From Pyrocephalus nanus (Eukaryota; Chordata; Aves; Passeriformes; Tyrannidae), in NCBI GenBank assembly GCA_038380795.1, contig CM076261.1, forward strand, positions 5,834,556 to 5,898,555: 64,000 nucleotides of DNA. Reading direction: 5' to 3'. Made by a program: the position numbers and the translations under genes. The notes under the pieces are model-generated. The model made no database searches, had not been told where the DNA came from, and saw nothing but the letters and a program-made list of their open reading frames with translations. This document shows positions 41,919 to 62,930 of this stretch, piece after piece. The stretch's first letter is position 1. Every line of letters starts with the position of its first letter.

Positions 41919-44900
41919 CAGAAGCACATACATATTTGTAAGCCCAGGACATATCCATACATAAAGAACAGAACATCAGTCTGAAGTTCTCTGTATATTA
42001 ACACAAGGCAGCAAAAAAATATTAGATAAATGCACTCCATGTTATTATTTTTTCCTTTTAGTTTGGTAAGCTCAATAATAATGTTTTCATACCAAGACTC
42101 TAGATACATTATTATAAATAGGTTATATTATTACTATAAAATAAAGCAAGAAACAGTACAGCACTGTAAGAAAGAGGCAGTTTTCTCTCATTATTTTATC
42201 TCCACAGCATAGAACAAGCTTTATTTCAACTTCTGCATTTAACTAAATACTGTGTAAAAGAGTCATTTAACACTTTTATTCAGAACACATAATAGCTGTC
42301 AGAGTTCTAAGCTTTATACAGTGTAAAGCTATTCCACTTCTAAAAACCAAACAACTTGAAAAATCATATTTTGGCAGATGACACTTACTGTCACCAGATT
42401 ATTTACCAAGCAATGAGTACTGTGTCCTACCTAATCCTTCTCTCTGTCTCTCTCAAGTATGTGGTTTGTTAAAGAATCAGATAAAAACCCTTCAGTTTAA
42501 AGTGGGAAACTAACAAAAAAAATAAGAGGAGGGCAAAATTTATTTCAGCATTTCAGAGCTCTGTAATTGGATTGCAAGCCTATGCATTGCATAACCCCCC
42601 CCCTCCACCTTTTTCCCCCCAAATCTTCCAAACTCAGTGAGGTTAAATACTGAATGCCACTTAGGCCCTAGTTTTCATGTTTGTTTCAGTGCTGTGCATC
42701 TTACACAGTGTAGAACCTAGCCACTTGCCACTGTCGACAAAAAGGTTCTTTATTTTGGAAGGAGAGAAATGAGGTTCACCAGAAGCAGCTACTGCTCTAC
42801 TGCTCTCCTGAGCAGAGCTGCTCATGGCAACGTGGCTCCTGTTACCCACATGACATAATCACAGCTGGGCATTCTGTAGTTTAGCATGAGCCGGCCATGT
42901 TACTCAACTACATAGACTAAGTAGGTATAGGTTAATAACTTGACAGTATACAGTTATTTAGTGCTTTATGTCCGGTAGAGTTTACTGCAGACATAATACG
43001 TTTTATCTAGTATTAAACCTGGCAGCAGTTTCTCTCTAGAGAAACGAGTGAGAGCACATTCATGGGTACGATATCAGTTAGTTTTCAGTTAACAAGCCAA
43101 AAATAGGGGGGGTTGAAACTTTAAACATTTTCATTTCACATTTAGGGCTACAAGGTTCTGTCTTCAAAGGGGAAGTTACTCAGTCTTAAACTAGCATGAT
43201 TTAAGAATACAAATGCTAACCTTGCAGCTTGCAGCGAGAACATGCAGCTTGCCTAGATTTTGTGGCTGCAGGCACACTTGCAAGAGATTGAAACAGATGC
43301 CATAGGTAAGACAATTAGCACCTTGTAAAGCTGTAAACAACACAAAGACCGAAAGTCATTCGAACTGGCTGTGGCCTTCTGTTACACTTTCAGGACTAAC
43401 CAGTTAATCAAACAGTTCCAGGCCCAAGGTTTATCTCTGAACAGCTGAAGTCAGATAAATCATAAGACTGTTAGCATTCAGGTGATTCAGTTCCAGTTCC
43501 TCAGGAGACTAGACTTGTTACATTTTGTTACACTTCCTAAGGGGTACAGAGGTGGAGTAGGCAGAAGACATTCTAATATTTGCTGGTATTAAGATGGTAC
43601 TTCTTACTATGCCTCTTAAATGCAATGGAAGGAGGAAAAACGGATTTTAGCATCTTAATAGCTAACGGATCACTATATGATTAACAGCTGTGTAAAAACT
43701 TCAGCTTGCTTCATGAAGGTGAAGAGTTTGTTCATCTGGTTTCACTTCTCCCTTAAGTGTCTCGACGACCCTTCTTACCAAGACATGAAATCTCCCCATT
43801 TTAAATGTAGGCTGCTAATGTACTCACTTCACACTCAGGATACAAGCTCAACCACTTGTTCCTTCAGTGTCTCGGAATGCATTACCACGATTTCCCTGAG
43901 CTCCCGGGGCAGTATTCCCCGCCCCATTTCTCTGAAGGAACAATGTGGCTCTGCCTACTGCAGGACAAAGAAGGATTAGCTGTGACTCTTATCACCTAGC
44001 TGTTTATGCAGGCCACAGAGCACCCATAAAGTATAAGAATGTCCCCGTGACTTCTTGCATCTGAGATGTTGATGTTTAAAGACTCACAAAGATGACCAAA
44101 ATCATGAAGACCATTGCAAAAATATTTACATCAAGGACAGCTTCAGCATTTACACCTTAAAAACATACAAATGCCCAAAGCCTACAAAAGCCAATGCTTA
44201 GAGTACACGCAGTTTTAGTGACTGTCTGCCATAATGCCATTCACTTTACATAACTTTAAATAGTGTGAGAAGCCTTAAGTGTTGTCACAGATCTAATACC
44301 ATGTCCAAAAGGATATTCATAGGGCTACTGTGTTTTGTGATTCATGAACCTTCATGTTCATTTTTTGGATATTCTGAAAGGTTACCTGATGATAGGCTGC
44401 CTTAGGCCTTCACGAAACAAACTGGTTGCCTCCAGCTGCTTATGGACTACCCAGAGCACACAAATCTTTCATATTCCAAAAAATCCAGTCCTGGGGATGC
44501 TAGTGGGTTACAGTTTACCCTTCACCAACAGGTCACAATTGAAACCAAACAAAGTGAAAACTACAATGCTGTAGGCTGCATCCAAACAGAAGGCTGTCAT
44601 AAGAAGTGCTGGGCTTGATGATCATGTGTAGGGAGACAACACTACAAAGAGAGCAGAGCTTCATGCAGACTCAAAAGATGTCAACAACACTGAACACAGA
44701 CCGTATGCATTCCTGTTTCTCTCTGCTGCTCAATCCTCCCTTGTCTGCAAATCTACAGATTCTGGGTTTTAAAATCAAGCACCAACGCCTGACTTATTTT
44801 CCCTAGTATAAAAGTATTGAGGATGAGAGAGCAGAGGGACGCATCCGGTTGATGTGATCCACCCAAAAAACCTTGATGAAATTAATCACATTAGACTGTC

Positions 44901-45445
44901 ATTCCCATTGTTTCTTAATATTCACACTTGGATGGGCCACATGCAGGTTTAGTGATCCTTCTTTGGTGCCCTAAATCATAACTGCAGACAGGCAGTCCCG
45001 AATCATCACAACATGCATTTGCCTTGAGAACACCTGGGCCTCAGGCTACGTCTAGGATTTTATAGATAGGTAGCCAACACCCACTACCTGTCACTTTAAA
45101 AACCTTACACAACTTCTTCAGCAGTGAAAGCTTAACTCTTTTTAGCCATCAAGCACCCTTTTCACGGCTCCACCCAGCTGAAAAATATCAGCTCACTACT
45201 ATCACTTGCAAGGCAAATGCAGTAGCCCCTAATTCTGCAAATTTGCTATTTTAGGCTGAGCATCTCAAGCAGGCACTGAATCACCGAACATTTTCAGCTG
45301 AGTACTATGGTACATAAATGCTTAGCAACAGCTTACCTGTATGTTCAACTGATGAAGCTGTGCCATAAGGCTGTAAATTTGACTGGTCACTCAAAACCTC
45401 TGTAGCACATTCATAATACTGAAAAAAATATTCTGTTTGCACTTA

Positions 45446-46475
45446 AAATCATAGAATGGTTTTGGTTGAAAGGGACCTTAGATATCATCTGTTTTCAAGT
45501 CCCCTGCCACAGGCACAGACATCTTCCATTAGACCAGGTTGCTCAAAGCCCCATCCAACCTGACTTTGATCATTTCCCTGGATGGGATATCCATAATTTC
45601 TCCATGCAACCATGTCTCACCACAGACATATTGAAGAAATTCTTCCTAATATCTAATCTAAGCTTGCTCTTCCTCAGTTTAAAGCCATTCCACCTTGTCC
45701 CATCACTCACTACATGCCCTTGCCAAAAGTCCCTCTCCAGCTCTCTTGCAGGCTCCCTTTAGATAATGAAAGGTTGGTCTAAGGTCTCCCTGGAGCCTTC
45801 TCTTCTCCAGGATGAACAATCCCAGCTCTCTCAGCCTGTCTTCACAGGAGTGGTGTTCCAGTCCTCTCAACATCTTCATAGCCTTCTTCTGGACTGGCTC
45901 AGAGAGCCCACATCTTTCCTGTGCTGAGGACCCCAGAGCTGGATGCAGTACTCCAGATGGGGATCTCACCAGAGCAGAGTGGACTGGCAAAATCACAGCG
46001 ATGGCCACACTTCTTTTGATGCAGCCCAGGATACAGTTGGCTTTCTGGGCCGCAAGCACACCAGGCCAGCTCACGTCCAGTCTCTCATCCACCAGCATCC
46101 TAAGTCCTTCTCCACAGGGTTGCTCTCAATCCCTTCAGCTCCCAGCTGGAATTGATACAAGATGTTGCCTTGACCAAGGTGCAGGACCTTGCACTTGACC
46201 TTGTTGAACCTCATAAGGTTCCCATGTGCCCACTGCTTGAGCTTGCCCAGGTCCTTCTGGATGGCATCCTTTCCCTCAGGTATGCTGAGTGCACCACTTT
46301 GGTGATGTCCATGAACTTGCTGAGGGTACACTTGAACCCAGAGTCCGTGTCATTGACAAAGACATTAAATAGCACTGGTCCCAGTACAGGCCCCTGAGGT
46401 ACACCACTCCTCACTGATGTCCACTGGGACACTGAGCTATTGACTGTGTAAATATGTGACAATGACAGCTAACTT
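45446..46475 (-). mobile_element. CR1 LINE, about 1 kb, includes part of the reverse transcriptase
   Basis: The longest young CR1 copy in the window, in minus orientation. The 3' tail lies at 45446 (AAATCATAGAATGG). On the minus strand, frames interrupted by frameshifts encode the RT motif [19 protein letters not shown] (near 46370-46420) and later ORF2 segments (AQKANCILGCIKRS; ALGSSAQERCGL). The catalytic RT box upstream of these is lost by 5' truncation near 46475, so it is dead as an autonomous element. Confidence 0.96.
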
Positions 46476-48735
46476 AGAGTAGCATCAGCAATAATTTTAA
46501 ATCGTGTAACACTGAAGATTAACAAAGCAACCACAGCAGCAAAAATAATCCAGTGGATGCAAAACCTATAGATGTACAAATCAGACAACTTTGAAAACAA
46601 AGCTCCCAGAACACATTCAGAGCAGGTATGGCACAAACAGCAGTGAAAGCTTTTCTAAATTCAGTATACAGTATTTAACTGGTCCGCCATAAAATCCTAC
46701 TACTTCTTAATTAGTCTGAATCCTTTTCAATCTTTGTTGAACATGAGGCTATACATCTGAATAGCTTTTTATACCTCATAAATAACATTCACATTTATAT
46801 TCTGCTAAGAAGGCATGGAAATTCTGCACTACCAGAAAGCATTCTTATTTCCTACATAAATCTTCCACCTTAATGACAGGAAACGGTGACAGTGTATCTT
46901 TAGCAAAAATCTTTTATTTCCCAAAGTATTAAGATGTGGTACCATCATTTCCTTAGTTCACAGGTAAACAAGTATTCCAATTTAGGTTTTGATTCTAAAC
47001 TAATTATGTAATTTATTCTTATACTGGATAATCACATTTAGTGTAATAATATGTAGTAAAATTCATTCACTACCACTGAAGTTTTTTGTCCTTCTGCAAG
47101 TGAAATTTAACCTTGTCTTGTAAGGACAGAAATAACTTCAGAGATAATGTTCCTGAAATACAATTCTTAAAAAACAAAGCAAACTTTCAGTGTAGACTCA
47201 ACCAAGCAAATATTTGGCTGACCATTAAGTCATTTTGTTTAGAGTCGACTACACTAAATGGAAAAAAAGTGCCCAGATACAGCTATTAAGAAAGAGTTAT
47301 TTCATTTTCGATTAACATTCTACCCTGAAAAAAATACCTGCTATGAAGTATAGATATCTCTTAGGCTTTGTTTTTGCTGCTTTATACAGTAATTTTTGCA
47401 CAGTTAGCTACAGTTTGCTGATGCAGAACCTTAAGAGGAGATAGACAATCTAGTCTTTAGTTAGACTTAGCTAAGCAAGGTCACTCTTGTTTTCAGTGCC
47501 TCGCAGTTCTTGCCTCCTGCCTTGTCTTCAGTATGCAATAAGCAGTCTGTGGTAAGTTAGGCATCCCACAATGAAAACAAAACAAAACCCCTTAAACCCA
47601 CATATTTTTTTGGTCAGCCATACCTGCTTTACCTGCTTAACTTCTTACAGATAAGCAAAACCTGATTGCATAAATGGCAAAATTGCACCCACAGTTTCGA
47701 ATTTCAGGAAAGAAGGGTCTGTTTCCTGGAATGCCCCAAGTTCTTGAGCTGAGACTGTAAGCGATCATGCCATTTGTAATGCTGATTTTGAAACACCCAT
47801 TTGTGTGCCACAAAAGAAAACAGAGCCAGAGCACCCCCTCTTAGACAAGAGGACAGAGTAGATATGCCTGTGCTAGCCAGAAATTATAATTTCTGCATAA
47901 CTGAAAGGAATACATGAGATCTGTTCCTTGTCAAAACTGTACTTTTATTTTGAGTTAAAACCTGAAAGGGAAGACTGTAACTCCAAGCAAGATTAAACCT
48001 ACAATTCACTTTTTATCTTTAATTTTACACAGGGGTTTGACTTCAAACTATGGAAACAAAATTGCATTTACATTAATGTAAGTTTCCCAAACCACTCTCC
48101 AGAGTAAGCTACACAGCTTTTAGTCTCAGAGTGGAAGTGATTACACCACTTATGAAGTTTCTGCATTGTCTTATAATCAAAACTAACATCACTGAATATA
48201 CTTAAGCTGTCTCAACAGTAATAATATAATTCTATTTCCATATCCTTATATACTGAAGCACAGACACGTGGGAGATGAGGGAGCAATGGGGTGGCACAGG
48301 GAAGAGTTGAAGGAGGCCCCAGAGAGAGAAAGAACGCTACAAGCTGCTAGAGAAGTCACCGCTGCTCCTCTTTCCCGGTAAATGTGGGAAAACCCCAGTG
48401 GCACACATAGATCACTCCAGCAGCTGATCCTCATCAGGAATAGTAAGTACTGCCCATTACCTTGAGTCCATACTAGAATCCATGCTGAGAACCAAAAGCT
48501 TGCAAACGTGATGCTCTTCTAGTCAGGAATCAGTATGATTCTATCTAAAGAATTCCTGGGGCTTTTGCTCTTGTTTGATCTTCTTCGATAACCACAAGAA
48601 TGTGCACAGAAAACAAGTGAAAAACATGTTCAAGTTGCAGAGTCTATTATGCAGAAGTTCTGAAATCTTAGGATTATCTTCCTGACTTTGATTTACTCCT
48701 TTTGTCCTTGCACAAAGGTGGCAAAGTGAGCTTGA
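46476..48735. other. Intergenic DNA, no gene recognised
   Basis: AT-rich sequence with nothing recognisable. Confidence 0.55.
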
Positions 48736-48739
48736 ATTA

Positions 48740-49420
48740 TGAGAGCACAGCTAGCTGGCATAATTTATTTAGATTTCAAAAAAGTTTTTGACCAAGTTCC
48801 ATGCAAGGAGCTACTACAGAAATTAAGATATTGCTAGGGAAAAAAAGGCAAATAAGTGTCATGGATGATTATTTGGTTGGAGCAAATGAATCAAAAGTGT
48901 AAGATTAAATGTTTTAGGGTTTGTTTTTTAAATTATGACAAAAGATTGACAGCAGGGTCCTTCTGTGCCCTATACTTAGTCTACTGTTCTTTAATATAAT
49001 AACTCAGACCACTAAGAGAGGGAGAAATAGGAATAGGTAAAGAACAGTAATATGCCAGAGTCTGCAGATATCAAAATGTATTTAGGAGAAATGGAGACTG
49101 AAAGTAAGTTCAGTGTAACTTCTGTTACATGAATGAACAGTGCAATAACAAAAGGTTCACCACTGAGATGAACGTAAAACTGTGCATAAGAGAAACTTCA
49201 AACAAGCTACATAACCTCCAAAGCTGACAGAGCCCTGTGCTCAGTATGTAGCAGCAGCCAAAGATGCTGCATAATATGCTGGATTCCATAAAAAAAAAGG
49301 TCATGGAGTACTATCAAATACATATATGTTGTAATCGGAGGCATAACTTTGCTTAGAATACCAAATACTGCATAAGTCACCTTTACGGAAAATTATTAAA
49401 GATTTGGATATTTGTGGGAA
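48740..49420 (+). mobile_element. Ancient, highly diverged CR1-family LINE remnant
   Basis: A plus-strand frame at 48763-48825 reads YLDFKKVFDQVP followed by CKELLQKL, matching the RT core pattern LDFSKAFDTVPH...LLxKL. About 170 bp further on, a decayed counterpart of the GVPQGSVLGPLLFN box is visible (CAGGGTCCTTCTGTGCCC), then an ADDTK-like box (TCTGCAGATATCAAAATG). Next comes a block resembling AAAKxANxMLGxIKK (GTAGCAGCAGCCAAAGATGC) and a final AATACTGCATAAG counterpart of the LEYCVQ segment. The copy is far more diverged than the others in the window and has many stops. It is likely an old amniote CR1/L3-type insertion. Confidence 0.75.
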
Positions 49421-51400
49421 AGTATTACCTTGCATCTGCCTTCTGCAGCCTTTCCTTTTCCTCTGATACACTGAAAGTAGTCAACATCATGGATAAGAAA
49501 AGGTGCAGAACAGCTGTGACCAACAATAACGATTCCCGTTTTTCCATGCACAGGACAGATTTATTCACTGGAAGTTGTTTGTGGCATTGCTTTGCTCTTA
49601 TAGCTATAGGCATGACCTGCTCAACTGTGTTCTACTTAATTCTGTTCTGACTACAATTTAATAAATTTTCTAACAAACATTTCAATGGCATCTAAGCATT
49701 CCATGAATATCACTGGATTTATTTTCATAACATTGTGGGAGGGGATGCTATCTAGTTCATAAATGGGAGACTGGAATAAAAAGGCTGAGATAAAAAAGCT
49801 CCACAAGCCTGATTTGCCCAGGTCCCGTCTTCCCAGGGTACTTCCTTTAATAGTTTCTATGCCCAAAACACAGCTTTGTCTTCTGCAGTTAGGCAAACAC
49901 AGACCCAGGACCTCAAAGCAAAACACTTGCAAAGTAAGAAACATATAATTAGTCGTGCAAGATATCACATGTGGCAATGTGACAAGGTAGAAACTTGCAT
50001 ACAACACCACAGTATATTGATAAGTCTAAAGATAATCATGGAGCAAATAAAAACCTAGCCTCTACAGTTTTTAATTGCTCTCCCTCCCTTCTTGGAATCC
50101 AGTTTTACAAATAGTAACAGCATGTCTATGCAGATGGGTCCAGACAGAGCTGAACTTGCTCTGACTAAACCAAGCTGTTTAAACCTGTTGGCACAGATAT
50201 ATCTTGATGCACGTGCCTACCGCTACTTACCCAAGGAGCCGCACAGATGCCAACGTGGCTCATTGTGAAGCAGTGTGAACTGCTTGTGAGATATGGTTGT
50301 TAGTGCTGCTGTAGATCCAGCAGATTGAGTAGTACTAAAAACACAACCTCACCAACACGTAAAGGGAAAAGATAAACTGCAGAAAATTACATATTGTCTT
50401 CCATACTATCTACTTCTGCTTGCAAGCGCCAGCCAATACCAACACTCATCATCAATTTGTGAGCCACCACGTTACGGCATTTGTTGTAAAACCAAGTTGT
50501 TCATTGGAGTTGAGCTCAGGCAAACCACTTGCCCTCCTTGTTACAGCCTTGTTTCAGGTGTGTCACAGCCTTACTAACAGAGAAGGTTGTGAGGGTTTTC
50601 TTCCACTTGAACTACTTTTTTGCAAACTTTATCCACACAAACACCACGAATATGTATCAAGAGTCTTCAAGCGGTAAATGAAGCCAGAACTTGCTGACAG
50701 ACGTCAGGTACTGCCTCAGGCAAGAACTGCAGTGTAAACTGCACAAACCCAGTTTCTGTCTTTCCCACGTGGTCCCACGTCTGAGCGTATCCTTCCACAC
50801 TCACACCCACGAACTAACTTAGTTCAAAACAATGACTTTCCATGCAGCTAGGAATGAACAGCCATTGGTCCACCGCCTGCTCCTACTAACTAACCAGCTG
50901 CCACACAACGTCAAAATCGATCTTTTCCTAGGATCCTTAAAAAAAAAAAAAAAAAAAAAATCCTGGGAAGCCACATTCCAGCAAAGCTAGAAAGGCAGTT
51001 TCTAAAACTCTCGGGGGGGGGGGGAAGCCGAGTGTAAAACTTTACTTTTTCCCTTTATAAAAGTGACCTTGCCAAAGAAGGGAGGGGGAAAAAAGCCAAC
51101 CCAAAGTTTAAAAAAAAAAAAAAAAAAAAAAGTAAAAAAAGAGGAAGAAATAAAAAAAGAAAAGTAGAAAAGGGAGAGAGCTAGTTTCACAGATTTGCTG
51201 GCAGTCTCAAGGACAATGAACAGGAGTGAGGCGGCTCTGGCGGCACGGAGAAAAGGAAATCTCTTCGAATCCTTGACGTGTCTTTTGTTTAACTTCCCAT
51301 AATTGCTTTTTTGGCACGACCAATGCCCGGACGCTGTGAACAAGCAGCTCGAAGAGCCAGCCCTCACAGCTGGGAAGCCGGGCTTTTCCACAACTAAAAC
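49421..51400. other. Flank upstream of the TGIF1 CpG island
   Basis: No gene recognised. A22 runs lie at 50939-50960 and 51110-51131. The latter begins a purine-rich tract to about 51181. A G-rich run lies at 51013-51024. Confidence 0.55.
51110..51181 (+). repeat. Polypurine tract
   Basis: An A22 run followed by almost pure A/G sequence (GAGGAAGAAA, GAAAAGTAGAAAAGGGAGAG) at the upstream edge of the CpG island. Confidence 0.85.
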
Positions 51401-51716
51401 AAAACAGTAAAAAAAAATCAAAATAAAGCCATACGGCGGCGTGCGCGCACAACTCCCGCCCCCCAGCCACCATTCCCTCGGGGGCGCCGCTAGGGTGAAA
51501 ACACCCGTCCCCCGAGCCTCGTCCCCCCGACCACCGAGCTCTGGCGCCCCCGGGCACAACCGAGGGGTGACGCGGGCACGTCGGCGGGAATGGGGTGAGA
51601 AGGGCGGGCGGAGGGCGCTCGGTCGGCGGGCTAGGGCCCGGACCGCGCCGCCGCCGGCGGGACCTGGTTTCGCGCCGCACAGCCTCCCGCCTGGCGCGGC
51701 GCTGGCCCGCGGCACC

Positions 51717-51760
51717 GTGAGTCAGTCGGTCAGTCACTCAGTCAGTGTGTCAGTCAGCGT
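51717..51760 (+). repeat. Degenerate tetranucleotide repeat (GTCA)n
   Basis: GTCAG/GTCAC/GTCGGTCA units in an imperfect tandem inside the CpG island. The array begins with TGAGTCAG, an AP-1-like match at 51718-51725. A splice-donor-like GTGAGT also begins at 51717. Confidence 0.8.
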
Positions 51761-53545
51761 GCCGTGCCCGGCTCGCCTCACTGACCTACAGGCGCACTCG
51801 CCATGGAGCGGCCACCATCCCCGAGGGTCACCTATCCCGGAGCGAGTCGCCAGCCCCTGGGCCGACACTGGGTCCTTGTTAACTGACGTGACTCACCAGC
51901 TGCCCCCCCACCCCCCCCCGCTCGGGATGTAACAGCTGTTTTATCTCCCGCTGTAATTACGCCACATAAATACAGTTACAAGGTACTTGGGGGGGAGGGT
52001 TTGCTGTTAAAACGCTGTTGCTTCCCCGGTACAGCGAGTGCTGGTGCCCGCATCACCGGGAGGGGAGGGTAGTGGGGAGGGAGCGATCCCTGCTCTGCCG
52101 TAGGAATCCATTATTTCATCAGCTGTTTAAGGCCCCCGTTGCTCATCCCCCCGCGCCTGCCCGGCCGGGAGTAGCTCCGCACGTGCCAGTGCGGGAGTGC
52201 CACAAACACGCGCCCGTGGAATCAGCACTCGCCGCACCCGCACGCTTCTTTCGAGGCGAGGCGGCTTCTTTTTACTTTCCACGGCGAAACCTTCGCCCGT
52301 GACACTTCAGCACGAGGCTGGGCGTCCTGCACTTTGGAGCCGGGGCACCTGGCTTTGTCAGGCGGGTGGCGGGGGGGGGGTGGTGAGGAGCAGCTGCAGA
52401 GGCCGTCCGTGCCCGGGGAGGGCTCTCCCCTCCGCCACGCTCGGAGGGAAGCTGGAGAGAGCTGCTGGTGGGTCCCGCGTTTCCCATACCGGAGGAAAAT
52501 AAACTGTTGCTGTGCAGCGCGTGCTCGCCCGAGAGGGATGAGTCAAGCTGTGAGACTTCTCTTTTACAGCTACGAGCATGTGCCGCAGCAAAAACCTACA
52601 GCGCCGGCGGGGGGAGTGGAAGGGGAGAAAAACAACCTTTTACGAACTGATGTAAAAATAACCGCAGAAATGGGGCTCGCCTTCCCCGCGGGGGCGGGAG
52701 GTGCCCAGCACCGGCCAACCGGGGCTCCCTTAGCACCACTGGGGATGGGGGGGAACAGCCCCCACTCAGCAGCCGGAAGGGGGGCGCCGGTCTTTGGAGG
52801 GCTTTTTTTCCTTCCCCTGCCGTACGAACTCTTTCTTTCTTCTCCCCTATTCACGCGAAGGAGTGGGTGGTTCGTCCGGCAGCAACAGGAGGAGGCTAGT
52901 CAAGGGCAGCTGTCACAATCTCCCCCCACCGCCTCTTCCTTCTCCTCCTTCCCAGTTTAATGATCAAACGTCTGCCTGGAAGAAAGGCGAGGGAGCGGGA
53001 GGCACGCACAGCTCCCCCCGCCGCCGCTGTTTTGTGTGCATGAGCGAGCGGGTACAGGCGGACACCCCCCCGCTCCGGCCGGTCCCTCCCCTCCCGTCTG
53101 ACAGAGCCCCAGCAGCCCGGGAGGGGAGGGAGGAGAGAGGAGGAGGAGGCAGCCGCCGCCGCGAGTGCCAGTGCAGCGCTCGGTTACTCTCCCGTACTCA
53201 CTGCGGGGAGGTGGGGGAGGGCGGGCGCTGTGTACCTTTCTCTCCCGTGCCTTTCCTCACTTTAACAGGCCGGGGCCAATCGCCGGCAGAAGGGAACAAA
53301 GGGAAGGGGGAGGGAAGCCCACCCCGGCCACACCAGAAAGCCCCCGAGGAGGCAGAGCCCTGCGGCTCCCGCTGACAGCAGCGCAGCCCCGGACCGGGCG
53401 CCTGGCTCCGCGGCGGTGTTCTTTCTTCATCGACCTTCTCCTCCTCCTCGCCAAGCTTAAAGGGGGGAGCAGCGTCCGGCGAAGGGAGAGAAACTTGGGT
53501 CGGTGTGTGGGGTGTCCTACGGTCGGCTCGGTCCTCGCGATCAAG

Positions 53546-62342
<8,797 letters not shown>

Positions 62343-62930
62343 ATCCCCTTCCTTCTCCTTCCCCGTTTTGTTTTACCAGGCAGGGATCTAACAGCTGTGT
62401 GGTTATTGCCACCCACAGAATATCAAAAGACTTCACTGCATTATTATTATTTTTTTTTATTAATCTTATTTGCACAAGGGGATTGCTGAAATGAAGCTTC
62501 CTGTCACTGAGATGGTCTTCAGTGGAATACGGTCATTCCAAGAATTATAAACTTAAAGCTACTGTAGAAAGAAAGGATTGTGTGTTTTGTTGGGTTTTTT
62601 TTTTTTTTTTTAATGTTTTCTTTGTAGGTTTTTCATAATGTGAGATGGTTCCCAAGATCATGTGATTTGTTTTTGTTTCTTTCAGACTGTGCAATATCTA
62701 GTAATGATATAGAGTCTTCTTATCATTCCCATGTGGAACGGAATATACCGACATGCTGTTTAAATTTTCAGTTTTTTTAACAATACCAACTTTGGATGAT
62801 CATGCTTTTTTCCCATAATGTAATAAAATATTTTCTTTAAAAATTATGTATACAGAGTATTTTGTTGCATACAAGCTTTGCAGAAAACACAGCTTACCCT
62901 TGAAATAAATGGAAATTAGAAGTATTTTTG
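62343..62930 (+). other. TGIF1: TGIF1 3'UTR
   Basis: AT-rich, with an A/T-rich ATTATTATT stretch at about 62441-62465 and a T run near 62595-62611. It probably ends after AATAAA at 62822-62827 or at 62904-62909. Confidence 0.8.
62822..62827 (+). terminator. TGIF1: TGIF1 polyadenylation signal AATAAA
   Basis: Canonical hexamer 480 nt after the stop codon, followed by T/GT-rich sequence (TTTTCTTTAA, then TATTTTGTTG) typical of a downstream element. A second AATAAA lies at 62904-62909. Confidence 0.75.

Larger units (their letters stand above)
29339..45445. other. Long intergenic stretch, no gene recognised
   Basis: Sixteen kilobases of AT-rich DNA without a supportable exon, RNA gene or named transposon. 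Small repeats: a 16-bp direct repeat at 29482-29497 and 29503-29518; a T16 run at 37638-37653; an A22 run at 40607-40628; (ATT)n at 41717-41735; (TA)9 at 41901-41918. Open frames reach at most about 110 codons. Confidence 0.55.

Noticed and set aside
45703..46462. Minus-strand frames that look like a reverse transcriptase gene
   Set aside because: They are the broken ORF2 of a 5'-truncated CR1, not a host gene or an intact element.
51002..51715. 237-codon minus-strand open frame at the edge of the TGIF1 CpG island, the longest in the window
   Set aside because: It starts with GTG, not ATG. Its second half is encoded by the polypurine tract, giving Phe/Ser runs, and its first half is CpG-island Arg/Pro/Ala. 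There is no domain and no splice context.
51207..51737. 176-codon minus-strand frame overlapping the previous one
   Set aside because: GTG start, composition-driven and overlapping other open frames on both strands.
52334..52960. 208-codon and neighbouring frames in the TGIF1 CpG island
   Set aside because: Several overlapping frames on both strands of GC-rich DNA; none joins in phase to TGIF1 exon 2 by a visible donor.
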